Below, piece by piece: positions 1 through 8,950 of a stretch of 20,724 nucleotides of DNA. The position numbers and the translations under genes were made by a program. The notes beneath the pieces were generated by a model that saw nothing but the letters and a program-made list of their open reading frames with translations, was not told where the DNA came from and searched no databases. Where the stretch lies: the IMG/VR virus record IMGVR_UViG_3300032116_001571, positions 1 to 20,724 of that record; one strand, 5' to 3'. The DNA comes from a virus. Numbering within the stretch: the stretch's first letter is position 1; every line of letters begins with the position of its first letter.

Positions 1-128
1 TCACCATATATTTTTTTCCACTCAGCACTTCCTGCCGGAACTTCTTTCAACGCTTGTTTTAACTCACGAAGTTTTTTCGTTGAGTCAGCCGAGTTGAGTA
101 TTATATCTATTTCAACTTTCTTTGCCAT
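1..128 (-). CDS. N-terminus of probable tail tape measure protein (partial)
   Basis: An ATG at 128 opens a minus-strand frame that runs off the left edge after 42 codons. It starts MAKKVEIDIILNSADSTKKL and continues with a charged helical stretch. A short beta-strand segment followed by a polar helix with an 'S-A-x-S-x-K-x-L-x-x-L-K' pattern is how many phage tape measure proteins begin. The position fits, because it is the last gene entering a long run of tail genes. A tape measure sets tail length and is packed inside the tail tube. Only the N-terminus is visible, so this is an inference from a short segment and from context. The start lies inside the 3' end of a 52-aa upstream ORF (17-nt overlap), which would favour coupled translation. 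Confidence 0.5.
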   Translation of the reverse strand, partial: MAKKVEIDIILNSADSTKKLRELKQALKEVPAGSAEWKKIYG

Positions 129-270
129 GTAGTTTTTCTTCTTTTGCTATTATGGATAAAATATTTTTGTTCTGTATGAGTTTTGGTAATGCAATTTTTA
201 ACTCATTCAATCTCACATTGATATTTCTATTATTATTTTTTTCCTTATTACTAAATATCTTTATTTCCAT
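112..270 (-). CDS. small hypothetical protein (52 aa)
   Basis: A 53-codon frame reads MEIKIFSNKEKNNNRNINVR and onward to a TGA at 112. Its ATG lies 2 nt after the stop of the 890-aa gene and its stop lies 17 nt inside the putative tape measure gene. This is the close packing seen throughout the block. If it is not a gene, this would be the longest gap in the late block (about 145 nt). The product is basic, rich in Lys, Asn and Ile, and has no membrane segment or motif I recognise. Its place just before the tape measure is where small tail-assembly factors often sit, but nothing in the sequence itself shows that role. Confidence 0.45.
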   Translation of the reverse strand: MEIKIFSNKEKNNNRNINVRLNELKIALPKLIQNKNILSIIAKEEKLHGKES

Positions 271-272
271 AG

Positions 273-2945
273 TTAAACGTTTCTTGATAAACTTGTTTGA
301 TAAGTTTGTATTATTGTGTATAGATTTGATATTTCAGTATTATTTAATCCATTACCGATCGTGACGAATGAATATGTATTTGCATAGTTTTGTATTGCAG
401 TTCCACCATTATTCATGGCCCCAATGTAAACTGGGATATTGATATTTTGTGCACTTGAACTCGTTCCACTTGTCCTCAATGATCCATTTCTATACAAATT
501 ACTCATTGTATTTGCTGTTGATGAAATCAAATATTGACCTTGTGGAAGTGGTGCATTTGCTGTAGATCCACCAGTATTGGAAATACCATAAAATTCTTTT
601 GGTGTTCCATCTTGAGCAATAACAAAATATCTACCACCAGATGATGCTCCAATATAATTTTTTCCAGTTCCAGTCAAAACAGTATTATCTAACATGTAAA
701 TTGAAGCGTGTTGATCATTCAATGTATTATTACTTGGATTAAATGAAGTATTGGCATAAGTATTTGATGCACCATTAGATGTTGCACCAGACGCATTATA
801 AGTCCATCCTGTGCCTTGGAATGATAAATGATATGAACTACTACTAGGATTTTTTGCATCAATTCTTGTTGATCCAGATGTGCCACCAACAAATGGATAC
901 ATTACATCAATCTTAGTATAAAGATTATTACTTTTCAATGAAGTAAATAATGTAAATGTTGCGGCGCTTATTGTTGCACTCATACCTGTTGCTCCACTTG
1001 CAACCAAAGCATTAAGATATGCTTCAGCATCGGCATCATAACCAACTGTTGCTGTTGGTGTAGGAGTAGGAGATCCTGTGTTTGTATTTGTCGGTGTTAT
1101 AGTTTGGGTAGGTGTTGGACTCTTAGTTGGAGTCATTGAATTCGTTGGTGTTTGTGTATTAGTTGCAGTTTGAGAAGGTGTTTGTGTATTAGTTGGAGTT
1201 TGTGTTTGACTTGCTGTATTTGTTGGGGTATTAGTCATTGTTGGTGTATTGGTTGGAGTTAATGATGGAGTAGGTGTAGGTGTTGGGCAAGTATTACAAT
1301 CTGTAATAGATAAAATATAACCAGTTGATCCATTTATTTGCATAACAAATGGACCAGAAATATTATAATAATGATAAGGAGTAGACCCAGCATTATATGG
1401 AGTTGTTAAACTAGAATCTGAATAAATTATACTTCCAACATCTGGGAATGTATCTCCTGTTGCTGGTAAATAAACTGTTTGTGGACTTGGCATTCCATAT
1501 TGACATGCATTGCACGCATTAGTAAAGCCTGCACTTTCTAAATTAAATGAAAAATATGCTCTCGTTGGAGTAGGCGTTGGTGTTTTTGTTTGTGTAGGTG
1601 TTGGTGTATTTGACGCAGTATTACTTGGTGTTGCTGTTTGTGTAGGTGTAGGAGTTTTAGTGGAAGTAATTGAAGGAGTATTTGTTGGAGTTTGTGTTTG
1701 TGTTGGAGTTTGTGTGGCAGTATTACTTGGCGTTGGTGTATTAGATGGAGTGAGTGTAGGTGTAGGGGTAATACAATATAATAATTCAATTGAATAACTC
1801 CAACCACCAAATGTAGTTTGACCTGTTCCTATTTGTGGGTAAACTAAGTCTCCACTTGTATAACCTGTTGCAATGTAATCTATATTTACAGAATTTTGGA
1901 ATGTTCCACAGTTAGGAAGTGGATTAGAATTTGACAACACAAAATATTCCAATTTATTAGGATCAGAAATATTATACCATATTCTTCCAAGTCCAGCATC
2001 TTGGATCCAGAATGACCAATTATTTCCATTGAGTGGTCCACAATCCATTTGTAGATTTCCTTTTCTATAAATTCCTGTTCTAGTTGTTCCACTTTGTAAT
2101 GTATAATTTCCTGTAAATCCTGATATTCCACCAGTTCCTGAGAAATACAATTTCTCACATTCAGGATCAAAAGTTGTTTGTGTTGGCGTTTGTGTTATTG
2201 TTGGTGTTTGTGTGTTAGTATTAGTTGGCGTTTGTGTATTAGTTGATGTTATTGTAGGAGTAGGTGATTGTGTATATGTAGGAGTATTTGTTGGAGTTTG
2301 TGTTTGTGTTGGAGTTTGCGTTGGTGTAGATGTCCTTGTTGCAGTTATACTTGGGGTCGGTGCAAATGGTGTTAATGTTGCTGTAGGAGTCATTGTTGGT
2401 GTTGGTGTAATGAATGGACATAATGGATAATTTGGATTTACTGATGAAATAACCCAATCATTATATGTTGTAGATACACAACCTGTTTCTGTATAAACAA
2501 AATTTAACCTTGGATAAATAAATTCTGTAAATGTGTCTCCTGAATACAATATAACATTTTGTGTTTGTGTTCCATTTGTCATTGTAAAAGTTAGATCAGG
2601 ATGCCCTGTAAATCCACCAGAAGTTGAGTCAATACTAAATAACCATTTTCCATAAGTGTCAAAATAAGTAAGTCCATCATTTGGACATTGAAATGGAGCA
2701 TTGAAATAAGTTTGACCTGTAAAAATACAATACGTTGGATTTGTTGGACTTGGTGTTGGTGTAATTGCAAGGCATGACCCAGATAATTCTAGACCATTTA
2801 AATTGAGTAATGGTTTTGAATCATCCATACATATACTTTGACCATAAGTGAGAGTATAATAGCCAACAGTTCCATCACAAGTTGTGCCTGAAATATTTTT
2901 ACTGCCACCGTATGTATCATTATGTATGTATGTATTGCAACTCAT
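273..2945 (-). CDS. modular tail-fibre/adhesin-like protein with Thr/Pro linkers
   Basis: An 890-aa protein built from four modules separated by Thr/Pro/Ser/Gln/Asn-rich linkers. Module 1 covers about 1-176, module 2 about 259-391, module 3 about 462-552, and a C-terminal domain covers 635-890. The linkers are at about 177-258, 392-461 and 553-634. Each of the first three modules is Cys-, Tyr- and Gly-rich. The C-terminal domain has the look of a concanavalin/LamG-like jelly roll found in phage fibres ('YPFVGGTSGSTRIDAKNP', then 'NDQHASIYMLDNT' and a late 'YIGAMNNGG'). No signal peptide is visible. It lies between the large baseplate-type protein (18-nt gap) and the tape measure region, which suggests a receptor- or glycan-binding virion protein. 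The domain assignment is by pattern only. Confidence 0.6.
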   Translation of the reverse strand: MSCNTYIHNDTYGGSKNISGTTCDGTVGYYTLTYGQSICMDDSKPLLNLNGLELSGSCLAITPTPSPTNPTYCIFTGQTYFNAPFQCPNDGLTYFDTYGKWLFSIDSTSGGFTGHPDLTFTMTNGTQTQNVILYSGDTFTEFIYPRLNFVYTETGCVSTTYNDWVISSVNPNYPLCPFITPTPTMTPTATLTPFAPTPSITATRTSTPTQTPTQTQTPTNTPTYTQSPTPTITSTNTQTPTNTNTQTPTITQTPTQTTFDPECEKLYFSGTGGISGFTGNYTLQSGTTRTGIYRKGNLQMDCGPLNGNNWSFWIQDAGLGRIWYNISDPNKLEYFVLSNSNPLPNCGTFQNSVNIDYIATGYTSGDLVYPQIGTGQTTFGGWSYSIELLYCITPTPTLTPSNTPTPSNTATQTPTQTQTPTNTPSITSTKTPTPTQTATPSNTASNTPTPTQTKTPTPTPTRAYFSFNLESAGFTNACNACQYGMPSPQTVYLPATGDTFPDVGSIIYSDSSLTTPYNAGSTPYHYYNISGPFVMQINGSTGYILSITDCNTCPTPTPTPSLTPTNTPTMTNTPTNTASQTQTPTNTQTPSQTATNTQTPTNSMTPTKSPTPTQTITPTNTNTGSPTPTPTATVGYDADAEAYLNALVASGATGMSATISAATFTLFTSLKSNNLYTKIDVMYPFVGGTSGSTRIDAKNPSSSSYHLSFQGTGWTYNASGATSNGASNTYANTSFNPSNNTLNDQHASIYMLDNTVLTGTGKNYIGASSGGRYFVIAQDGTPKEFYGISNTGGSTANAPLPQGQYLISSTANTMSNLYRNGSLRTSGTSSSAQNINIPVYIGAMNNGGTAIQNYANTYSFVTIGNGLNNTEISNLYTIIQTYQTSLSRNV
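1044..1289 (-). repeat. Thr/Pro linker repeat, third in the 890-aa gene
   Basis: About 82 codons of degenerate short repeats, visible on the plus strand as GTTGGTGT, GTTTGTGT and GTAGGTGT units. They encode PT, NT, QT and ST dipeptides and join module 3 to the C-terminal LamG-like domain. The repeat is coding and in frame throughout. Confidence 0.85.
1563..1772 (-). repeat. Thr/Pro linker repeat, second in the 890-aa gene
   Basis: About 70 codons of the same degenerate Thr/Pro-encoding repeat, joining modules 2 and 3. The opposite strand of this stretch is also open and reads as a Val/Gly/Cys repeat, which is a by-product of the repeat composition. Confidence 0.85.
2172..2417 (-). repeat. 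Thr/Pro linker repeat, first in the 890-aa gene
   Basis: About 82 codons of Thr/Pro/Gln/Asn-rich repeat joining modules 1 and 2. Nearly identical sub-blocks (for example QTPTQTQTPTNTP) recur in the linker at 1563-1772, so recombination between linkers could swap or delete modules. Confidence 0.85.
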
Positions 2946-2964
2946 TTTTTATAAATATATTTTT

Positions 2965-5900
2965 TTAACATGCATTTTGCCCATCAACTGTTATGTAAAC
3001 AAATTCAGCACCTGAACTCAATACGGTATGATTGTAATTACAACCAAAACCTCCAGGTCCACTAGGACATACTGTTGTAGATCCTGCAATTGCTTGTGTA
3101 TTTGAATCTGTAAATTCAACTGTGTCTCCAATTTGTAGACCATTTATTGTATAAAAATACAAACATGAACTTGTTGTAATTGGTCCAATATTTGCAGGGG
3201 TTCCCATATTTACAGAATAAGTTAAATCACCTGTTGATTGATTATTGATATACTTTGCATAAATATAAAGATCAGTCCCACTTGCACTTGGTGATGGAGT
3301 TGGTGTATTACTTGCAGTAATTGAAACTGTTGGTGTAGGAGTAGGTGTTGTTCCAATTGTAGGAGTTGGTGTAGGTGATTCTTGATTTGTAGGTGTAGGT
3401 GTAGGAGTTATACAATTTGTTGAACAAAGATTATCATACGTCACGGTACCTGGCCCTGTCATCGTTCCATATCTAACTCCGCCACCACCACAATTTACAT
3501 TGAATGTTTCACCAGGAATAACAAAATAATCGAGTGTTATTCCATCACAATCTTGCCATATTACAAGACCATATCCTGTTGCTTGGAATGTTGTTTCATA
3601 ACATTCAATACAAGGAGTTGTTGAAGGAGTAATTGATACAGTTGGAGTATTAGATGGTGTTATTGAAACTGTAGGTGTCATTGTTGGAGTTGGTGTAGGC
3701 GGCACATAATTACAATCAGTGCAATCAGTATAGCCAGAAATTTCAATCCAATCCGTTATTGAACTATATGTTTGACCAACAGCGTAGACACACTCAGTCA
3801 ATGTTGTTGCACTATTTTGTATTTTATATGACGCACTACCACCACTCAATACATAAGATGTTGAAACAAAATTATATGTTGTGGCTGAATCAACACAACT
3901 AAGACCTGAGAAAAAGAAAAATCTAGAATCACCAGGTTCTTCTTGAATTATATTAAAACCTGTTCTACCCGTGCAACCACAATCAGGGTATAATCCAACT
4001 AATTGTTGTGTATATCCTGAAGATAAATAATAGTGATTATATGTTCTAGTTGAATCATATTGACCAATTTGAACATTATAACAACCTAAATAATTTAGGT
4101 CATCTGTAAATAATTTAACATAGTTTCCTGCATAAGCATAAAGATTATACATTAAATCACTATTGGAATATAATGTGGATCCTGAAGCACAAGGTATTAA
4201 ATCATAATATAAAACCGGGTGTGATTGATATTCTCTGGTCAGTTTCACTAATTCAATATCACATATACTTGGTTCAAGGGCATTGAAGTTTGATATTTTA
4301 TTGATTCTAAAATATGTGTTATTGATAATAATTCTTTCATTCCATCTCAACTTTTGTATGTCTTGTGGATATAAATAAATCTTGGCTGAATAAATTTTAT
4401 TTTCTTCTGAAATTATATCTTGAACATAATCTTCATAATAAACATTATACAAATCATCTGCAATAAATGAAAATTCAGATGGTGTAATATTTGTTCTATC
4501 TTCACCTCTAAAATTTGTATAATGACTAAATCCTGTATATGAGAATGGATATGTTGTAAATCTATTTATATTACTCCAACGGTCTTGTTGGTATTCATCC
4601 ATATACCAATATTGATATGATGCCCCTTCATAAACTGTTCCACAAGTAGTTCCAGAATTTGTAATTGTAATGCTTAGTGGCGGAAGATAAGGGACTGCTT
4701 GTCTCAAACTTGATGGATCTGCACAACCAGGAATTGAATTTGACCCAGGATATAAATAAAGGTCTTGTTGGACACCAAAACAATCTGTATAACTTACACC
4801 ATAAGGAGGATAAGATAATGATGTAGATAGATTAAATGTAATTCCAGATGTGCAACTAGATGAACCAGTTGTTTGACCAGTTCCACCAATAAGACCATAG
4901 TTATCATTTGGAATTGTTGGACCTCTAAAAATAACTTTAGGTAAAATTTTGAATGGAACAAAAGTTTGTTGTGTTTGGCCAGACTTATCTATAGTTTTTA
5001 CTTTTGACATTGATTCAAGAGTAATCAATGGGACATAGGCGTTTTGAACTGTAATTTCTATTGGACTTGAGAATAAATAAGTAAATTTTGTTGTTTCATC
5101 TTTATATTCTAATCCTAATTGGAATCGATCTGTCCCAAATATTCTATTTGTTTGTGTTTTAAAATCTTGATTGGCATAATCTTGATCTAATCTAAATTCA
5201 TATTCAAGTGTTCCATTAACAAGTTCTGTAGTTGGATAAAGATTTTGTGTTGCAGAAAAATCTATCTTTGTTGTCCAATCTAATGTATCTCCTTTACCAA
5301 TATAATCTACTATTGGTTCAACTATTAGTTTATCAGGATCATCTGGGTTTGGAACAACAACTAAATTGAAATACTTATTTATGCTTGTCAAAAAATCAAT
5401 TTGCTTATAATCATTATCTGGAAATTCAATATCATAATTCACTGTTGATCCAGTTGGAATATATCTCTGTGAACTTATAATTTGGAAATTAAAATTACTA
5501 ATTGTTGCATATTCACCTTGGAAATAAAATTGAATATTTGATGTTCCAGTAAAATTAAATGTTTGATCAAAACTAACTTGTGTTGTAATTGGCTCTGTGC
5601 AAAAATAATTTGAGTATATTACTGTTTGTTGTGTGCCATCATCAAAAGTCAAATAAACAAGTGGTATAATGAAACTGAATTGATCACATGGTTGTGTTCT
5701 ATTTACATCGAAAGTAAATCTGAATGTATATGTTCCAGAAAATTCTTCTGGTAAAACTAAGGTTGTTGTATTTGCAGATAATCCCAATGTATTACAAGTA
5801 AGACCTGATGATGGATTTGTATATGTTGGAGTATAAATACTAAGTGTTGGTGTTGGATCTATATTTGTATATGTATAACACGGAATAATTGCATTTCTTG

Positions 5901-6720
5901 AAAATATACTTTCATCAACAAATTTCAAAGGCATATAAAACCTTTTGAAATATGCTGTGTCCATGAATTCACTTTGTAATTGATAACCTGCTTCTCTGAA
6001 AATAGATTCATATAACTCTCTAATTTGTAATGCAGGTTTGAAATAATAATTGTGTACTGGTGTTCCTGAATAATCAAAAAATGGCGTCACGGGGGCATAA
6101 ACCGTAGAACCTGTTGTATATTCAACTGGTGTGAATTGTATTAAAGGTGTTTCGTCAAAATTAAGTGTTGTTCCACTCACATACTCATACCCAATATTAA
6201 ATAACCCCCAAAAAGTTTTTCCATTTTGATATGAATAATTTGTATTTCCTGTTAATGGAAATAAATTTGGATCTAAGTTTGAATAATTGATTACATTATC
6301 ATCATATGGATGACTCAAATAAGATAAATCTAAATCAAACAAATATTTGTCTCCAATATTTGCCATTAAATCTCCAACTTGATTATAGAAGGTGCACTGA
6401 TAAATTATTTCACCATTGGCAACCGTCACGCCGTTGAGTCTAATATATCCTTGTAAAATGAGATAACCATCCCATAATAATTGTGCTTCAAATTTATTAT
6501 TAGGGTTAAATGTTGTTGGAATGGAATTTAGATCAAAAAAGAAATTGAATATCTCATTATTTTGCTTGGATCCAGGGACTGAAAATGCCTTGGAATAAGA
6601 TGAATTTTTTTTGGTTATATCTTGTAATTCTGCAAATGATAGAGATAGAAGTATTGGTTCATTTTGATATAAATCAATGAATTTACTTTCACCTTGTATG
6701 ATTGTTCTTATTTGGAGCAT
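2965..6720 (-). CDS. large tail/baseplate-associated virion protein
   Basis: A 1251-aa protein. The first 130 or so residues carry a signature I associate with a tail/baseplate family of Bacteroidota phages: a polar 'FIDLYQNEPILLSLSFAELQ' segment, then 'SKAFSVPGSKQNNEIFNFFF', then a 'LLWDGYLILQGYIRLNGV' strand-rich stretch. The body to about residue 1000 is long, Tyr/Thr/Gly-rich and probably beta-structured. The C-terminus holds two Thr/Pro linkers (about 1006-1036 and 1104-1149) separating two small Cys-rich modules (about 1037-1103 and 1150-1251), like those in the 890-aa protein next door. It is 1 nt from the 547-aa gene upstream. Probable role: a structural component at the tail tip or baseplate, with the C-terminal modules displayed outward. 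The role is inferred from family resemblance and context. The enzymatic domains common in tail-tip proteins are not evident. Confidence 0.6.
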   Translation of the reverse strand: MLQIRTIIQGESKFIDLYQNEPILLSLSFAELQDITKKNSSYSKAFSVPGSKQNNEIFNFFFDLNSIPTTFNPNNKFEAQLLWDGYLILQGYIRLNGVTVANGEIIYQCTFYNQVGDLMANIGDKYLFDLDLSYLSHPYDDNVINYSNLDPNLFPLTGNTNYSYQNGKTFWGLFNIGYEYVSGTTLNFDETPLIQFTPVEYTTGSTVYAPVTPFFDYSGTPVHNYYFKPALQIRELYESIFREAGYQLQSEFMDTAYFKRFYMPLKFVDESIFSRNAIIPCYTYTNIDPTPTLSIYTPTYTNPSSGLTCNTLGLSANTTTLVLPEEFSGTYTFRFTFDVNRTQPCDQFSFIIPLVYLTFDDGTQQTVIYSNYFCTEPITTQVSFDQTFNFTGTSNIQFYFQGEYATISNFNFQIISSQRYIPTGSTVNYDIEFPDNDYKQIDFLTSINKYFNLVVVPNPDDPDKLIVEPIVDYIGKGDTLDWTTKIDFSATQNLYPTTELVNGTLEYEFRLDQDYANQDFKTQTNRIFGTDRFQLGLEYKDETTKFTYLFSSPIEITVQNAYVPLITLESMSKVKTIDKSGQTQQTFVPFKILPKVIFRGPTIPNDNYGLIGGTGQTTGSSSCTSGITFNLSTSLSYPPYGVSYTDCFGVQQDLYLYPGSNSIPGCADPSSLRQAVPYLPPLSITITNSGTTCGTVYEGASYQYWYMDEYQQDRWSNINRFTTYPFSYTGFSHYTNFRGEDRTNITPSEFSFIADDLYNVYYEDYVQDIISEENKIYSAKIYLYPQDIQKLRWNERIIINNTYFRINKISNFNALEPSICDIELVKLTREYQSHPVLYYDLIPCASGSTLYSNSDLMYNLYAYAGNYVKLFTDDLNYLGCYNVQIGQYDSTRTYNHYYLSSGYTQQLVGLYPDCGCTGRTGFNIIQEEPGDSRFFFFSGLSCVDSATTYNFVSTSYVLSGGSASYKIQNSATTLTECVYAVGQTYSSITDWIEISGYTDCTDCNYVPPTPTPTMTPTVSITPSNTPTVSITPSTTPCIECYETTFQATGYGLVIWQDCDGITLDYFVIPGETFNVNCGGGGVRYGTMTGPGTVTYDNLCSTNCITPTPTPTNQESPTPTPTIGTTPTPTPTVSITASNTPTPSPSASGTDLYIYAKYINNQSTGDLTYSVNMGTPANIGPITTSSCLYFYTINGLQIGDTVEFTDSNTQAIAGSTTVCPSGPGGFGCNYNHTVLSSGAEFVYITVDGQNAC
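3274..3411 (-). repeat. Thr/Pro linker near the C-terminus of the 1251-aa protein
   Basis: About 46 codons of Thr/Pro-rich repeat (residues about 1104-1149) between two small modules. It uses the same degenerate units as the linkers in the 890-aa and 558-aa genes. Confidence 0.8.
3613..3705 (-). repeat. Thr/Pro linker in the 1251-aa protein
   Basis: About 31 codons (residues about 1006-1036). A VSITPS(N/T)TP unit appears twice in tandem here, and a VSITASNTP variant recurs in the linker at 3274-3411. Confidence 0.8.
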
Positions 6721-6721
6721 A

Positions 6722-8365
6722 TTATATTGCTAAATCGTATTGTCTATATGGAGTTTGTCTCACTTCCATTGTATATTGGAAAATCCTCTGATATTTTTGT
6801 TGGAATACTTTAACATCTTTATTTAAAATATTACATGGAATTAAATAGGGGTAAATGAAATCTTGATTGTTTGATGGCAACCAATTATCCATAATCATAT
6901 AAACATACGGAGATAACAATAATTCTTCAATGATAACTCCATCATTTTGTAAAACATATCCACTATCAATTGTCATTATCTCATCTGCATAACCAAAAAA
7001 TACTGTCTCACTTGAATCATAAGATTGTCTATTCCACCACTTTGTATTTAATGATTTTTGTTGTGAATATGTTTTTTTATTTGGTGCATATCTTTTTTCA
7101 CTTTTCTTTGTAAATGTGTATGTGTCCCATATACCATTACGGGTCATAAATAGAAATGAAATAGGATCATTCAAACATTCTTCACCTACCATTTTATATT
7201 GAACTATTTCACTTGAACCATATACATCATAATCATAATTTAATACACCATTTGTTAAATAAATTGCCACATCAGAATCTGTTCTTATAGTTGGGTTTGG
7301 TTTAAAAACTCCATACGCAATTCTTTGTTGTAGGTAAGAATATGGGGCAACTGTTTGTAAATTGAGTCTTGATGTAAAATCTATTTTGTTGGATTGTATT
7401 GTGTCATAATTATATTGACCATTGCCTTGAGTTTTTTGCAAATACATTATTCCACCAACTTGTGTTGTATTGTTGTATAATGGATTTCCACCATACATGA
7501 AACCAATTACAATTGGACATTTATAATAATGTGTTCTCCACCTTGTTTGATAAACATTGGATCCAAGGATTGTCATTGGGATTGTTTCACTACCAAAGGT
7601 TGACATAAATTCTCCTCTTGTAGATCCGGTTGACATTTGCCAATCATAAACTTTTGTATCAAGATAATTATATTGACCAGTTAAATTATTTCCTGAATAA
7701 TAATATTTTGTTGAGAGTTGTTTGTTATCCATAACTCCTGGCCATATCATTACACCATATGGTTGTGTCTCAGCAGAGTAAGGAGATATGGTTCCACCTG
7801 TATAAGATGTATATGCAGAATAATTTGTTGGTATGATTGTATTAGTTGTTCCACCAGACGTAAACTGGACACCAAAGAGACAACGATATTCATTGATCTG
7901 ATAGATATTACTAAACCCTTCATAACCTCCATTAAAACCATTAGAAAATGAAATGGTTGATGTTCTATCATTGACAATAGTTGCTTGTGATGTGTTGGCA
8001 CTAATTGATGTTGTTTGTGAATTTGCAACTCTAACCAAATATGGATCCATTAACTCAGTCCCTGTAATACCAGTTGTAGAAATTCCACCTAAGTTTCTAG
8101 GATTTTTATCTACTAAGTTAACAATGATTGTTTCAACATTGAAAATGCAATGACCAACTTCATTTACTGGAACCAATAATCTTGCAACTTTCCCTGAGTC
8201 TTGTGTTGATCCACTGTCATTGAGATATGGATTTTTATAGATGTCAACAACTAATCTTATATCAGTATAAGCAGAGTAATCATTCATTTGTATGTTCCAT
8301 GTGTGATCAGCATGTGATCTGGTCATACCCAATGGCATTTGTTTTATTTGTAGATTTAAACTCAT
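6722..8365 (-). CDS. tail structural protein of unknown function
   Basis: A 547-aa protein rich in Tyr, Asn, Thr and Gly, with no membrane segment or catalytic motif visible. It starts MSLNLQIKQMPLGMTRSHAD, and its ATG overlaps the TGA of the upstream gp10-like gene as ATGA (4 nt), a coupled-start arrangement that fixes the start. It ends 1 nt before the 1251-aa gene. The partnership of this gene with the 1251-aa gene, and the C-terminal 'YQRIFQYTMEVRQTPYRQYD', suggest a baseplate or tail-tip component made stoichiometrically with its neighbour. I do not recognise a named domain, so the structural role rests on context, size and composition. Confidence 0.55.
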   Translation of the reverse strand: MSLNLQIKQMPLGMTRSHADHTWNIQMNDYSAYTDIRLVVDIYKNPYLNDSGSTQDSGKVARLLVPVNEVGHCIFNVETIIVNLVDKNPRNLGGISTTGITGTELMDPYLVRVANSQTTSISANTSQATIVNDRTSTISFSNGFNGGYEGFSNIYQINEYRCLFGVQFTSGGTTNTIIPTNYSAYTSYTGGTISPYSAETQPYGVMIWPGVMDNKQLSTKYYYSGNNLTGQYNYLDTKVYDWQMSTGSTRGEFMSTFGSETIPMTILGSNVYQTRWRTHYYKCPIVIGFMYGGNPLYNNTTQVGGIMYLQKTQGNGQYNYDTIQSNKIDFTSRLNLQTVAPYSYLQQRIAYGVFKPNPTIRTDSDVAIYLTNGVLNYDYDVYGSSEIVQYKMVGEECLNDPISFLFMTRNGIWDTYTFTKKSEKRYAPNKKTYSQQKSLNTKWWNRQSYDSSETVFFGYADEIMTIDSGYVLQNDGVIIEELLLSPYVYMIMDNWLPSNNQDFIYPYLIPCNILNKDVKVFQQKYQRIFQYTMEVRQTPYRQYDLAI

Positions 8366-8949
8366 TCTTCGTCTGTTATTGTTATTTTTTCTATGATTAC
8401 TTGATTATCAATAAATGCCGCAATATCTCTTGCTGCTTCTTCTAATATATTTTCTGCCGCACCTCTTAAATTTGATGGTAGATTATTTGGAAAGTCAGCA
8501 AATATATTTTCTAAATCATCTAATCCTCTATCATAAATATCTGTTGGTCTTATACCATACTTAAATATATTAGTTTGTATCGCCCACGCAAGTTCTAGAT
8601 TTGTCATTGAACGAAATCTTCCTCTTCTATCTCTATTTCTTCCTCTAAGTCCTCTAATATCGATCCATTCTAAAAGTGCATTGAGTGGGACACGTTTTGT
8701 ATATGGTTGTCTACCCTGATTTACAAATTTGAAATAATCCACATATTCAAGAACAGCAACAGGATTTCCTTGTTCATCAATTTCAACATCACCAGTAATT
8801 GAATTGTATAATTGACCACTAGCAATTTTATTTGACTGTCCTCTTTCAGGATTACCATATGGATAATCTTTTGCTGCAACTCTTTCTCTGAGTTTATCAA
8901 CAAAAAGTTTAACCATGATCTTTAATGCTTCTTCAGAATATTCCCACAT
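8362..8949 (-). CDS. HK97 gp10-like neck/tail-completion protein
   Basis: A 195-aa protein with the pattern of the HK97 gp10-like family. An N-terminal amphipathic helix is followed by 'SGQLYNSI' (about 44-51), a strand ending in 'EYVDYFKFVNQGRQP' (about 68-82), and 'ALLEWI' (about 91-96) leading to a basic loop (RGLRGRNRDRRGRFR). These proteins sit at the head-tail interface or act as minor tail components. The C-terminal 60 residues, acidic then helical, go beyond the usual family core. It lies 1 nt after the 268-aa gene and overlaps the 547-aa gene by 4 nt. A T4-type neck protein is an alternative. Confidence 0.55.
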   Translation of the reverse strand: MWEYSEEALKIMVKLFVDKLRERVAAKDYPYGNPERGQSNKIASGQLYNSITGDVEIDEQGNPVAVLEYVDYFKFVNQGRQPYTKRVPLNALLEWIDIRGLRGRNRDRRGRFRSMTNLELAWAIQTNIFKYGIRPTDIYDRGLDDLENIFADFPNNLPSNLRGAAENILEEAARDIAAFIDNQVIIEKITITDEE

Positions 8950-8950
8950 A

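Noticed and set aside
122-364. Plus-strand frame with a hydrophobic, membrane-like translation
   Set aside because: It lies opposite the ends of minus-strand genes, and its Phe/Leu richness comes from reading A-rich coding strands backwards.
1510-1797. Plus-strand frame encoding a Val/Gly/Cys repeat protein
   Set aside because: It is the reverse complement of the Thr/Pro linker; the same artefact appears at 2212-2430. The minus strand has the long continuous gene.
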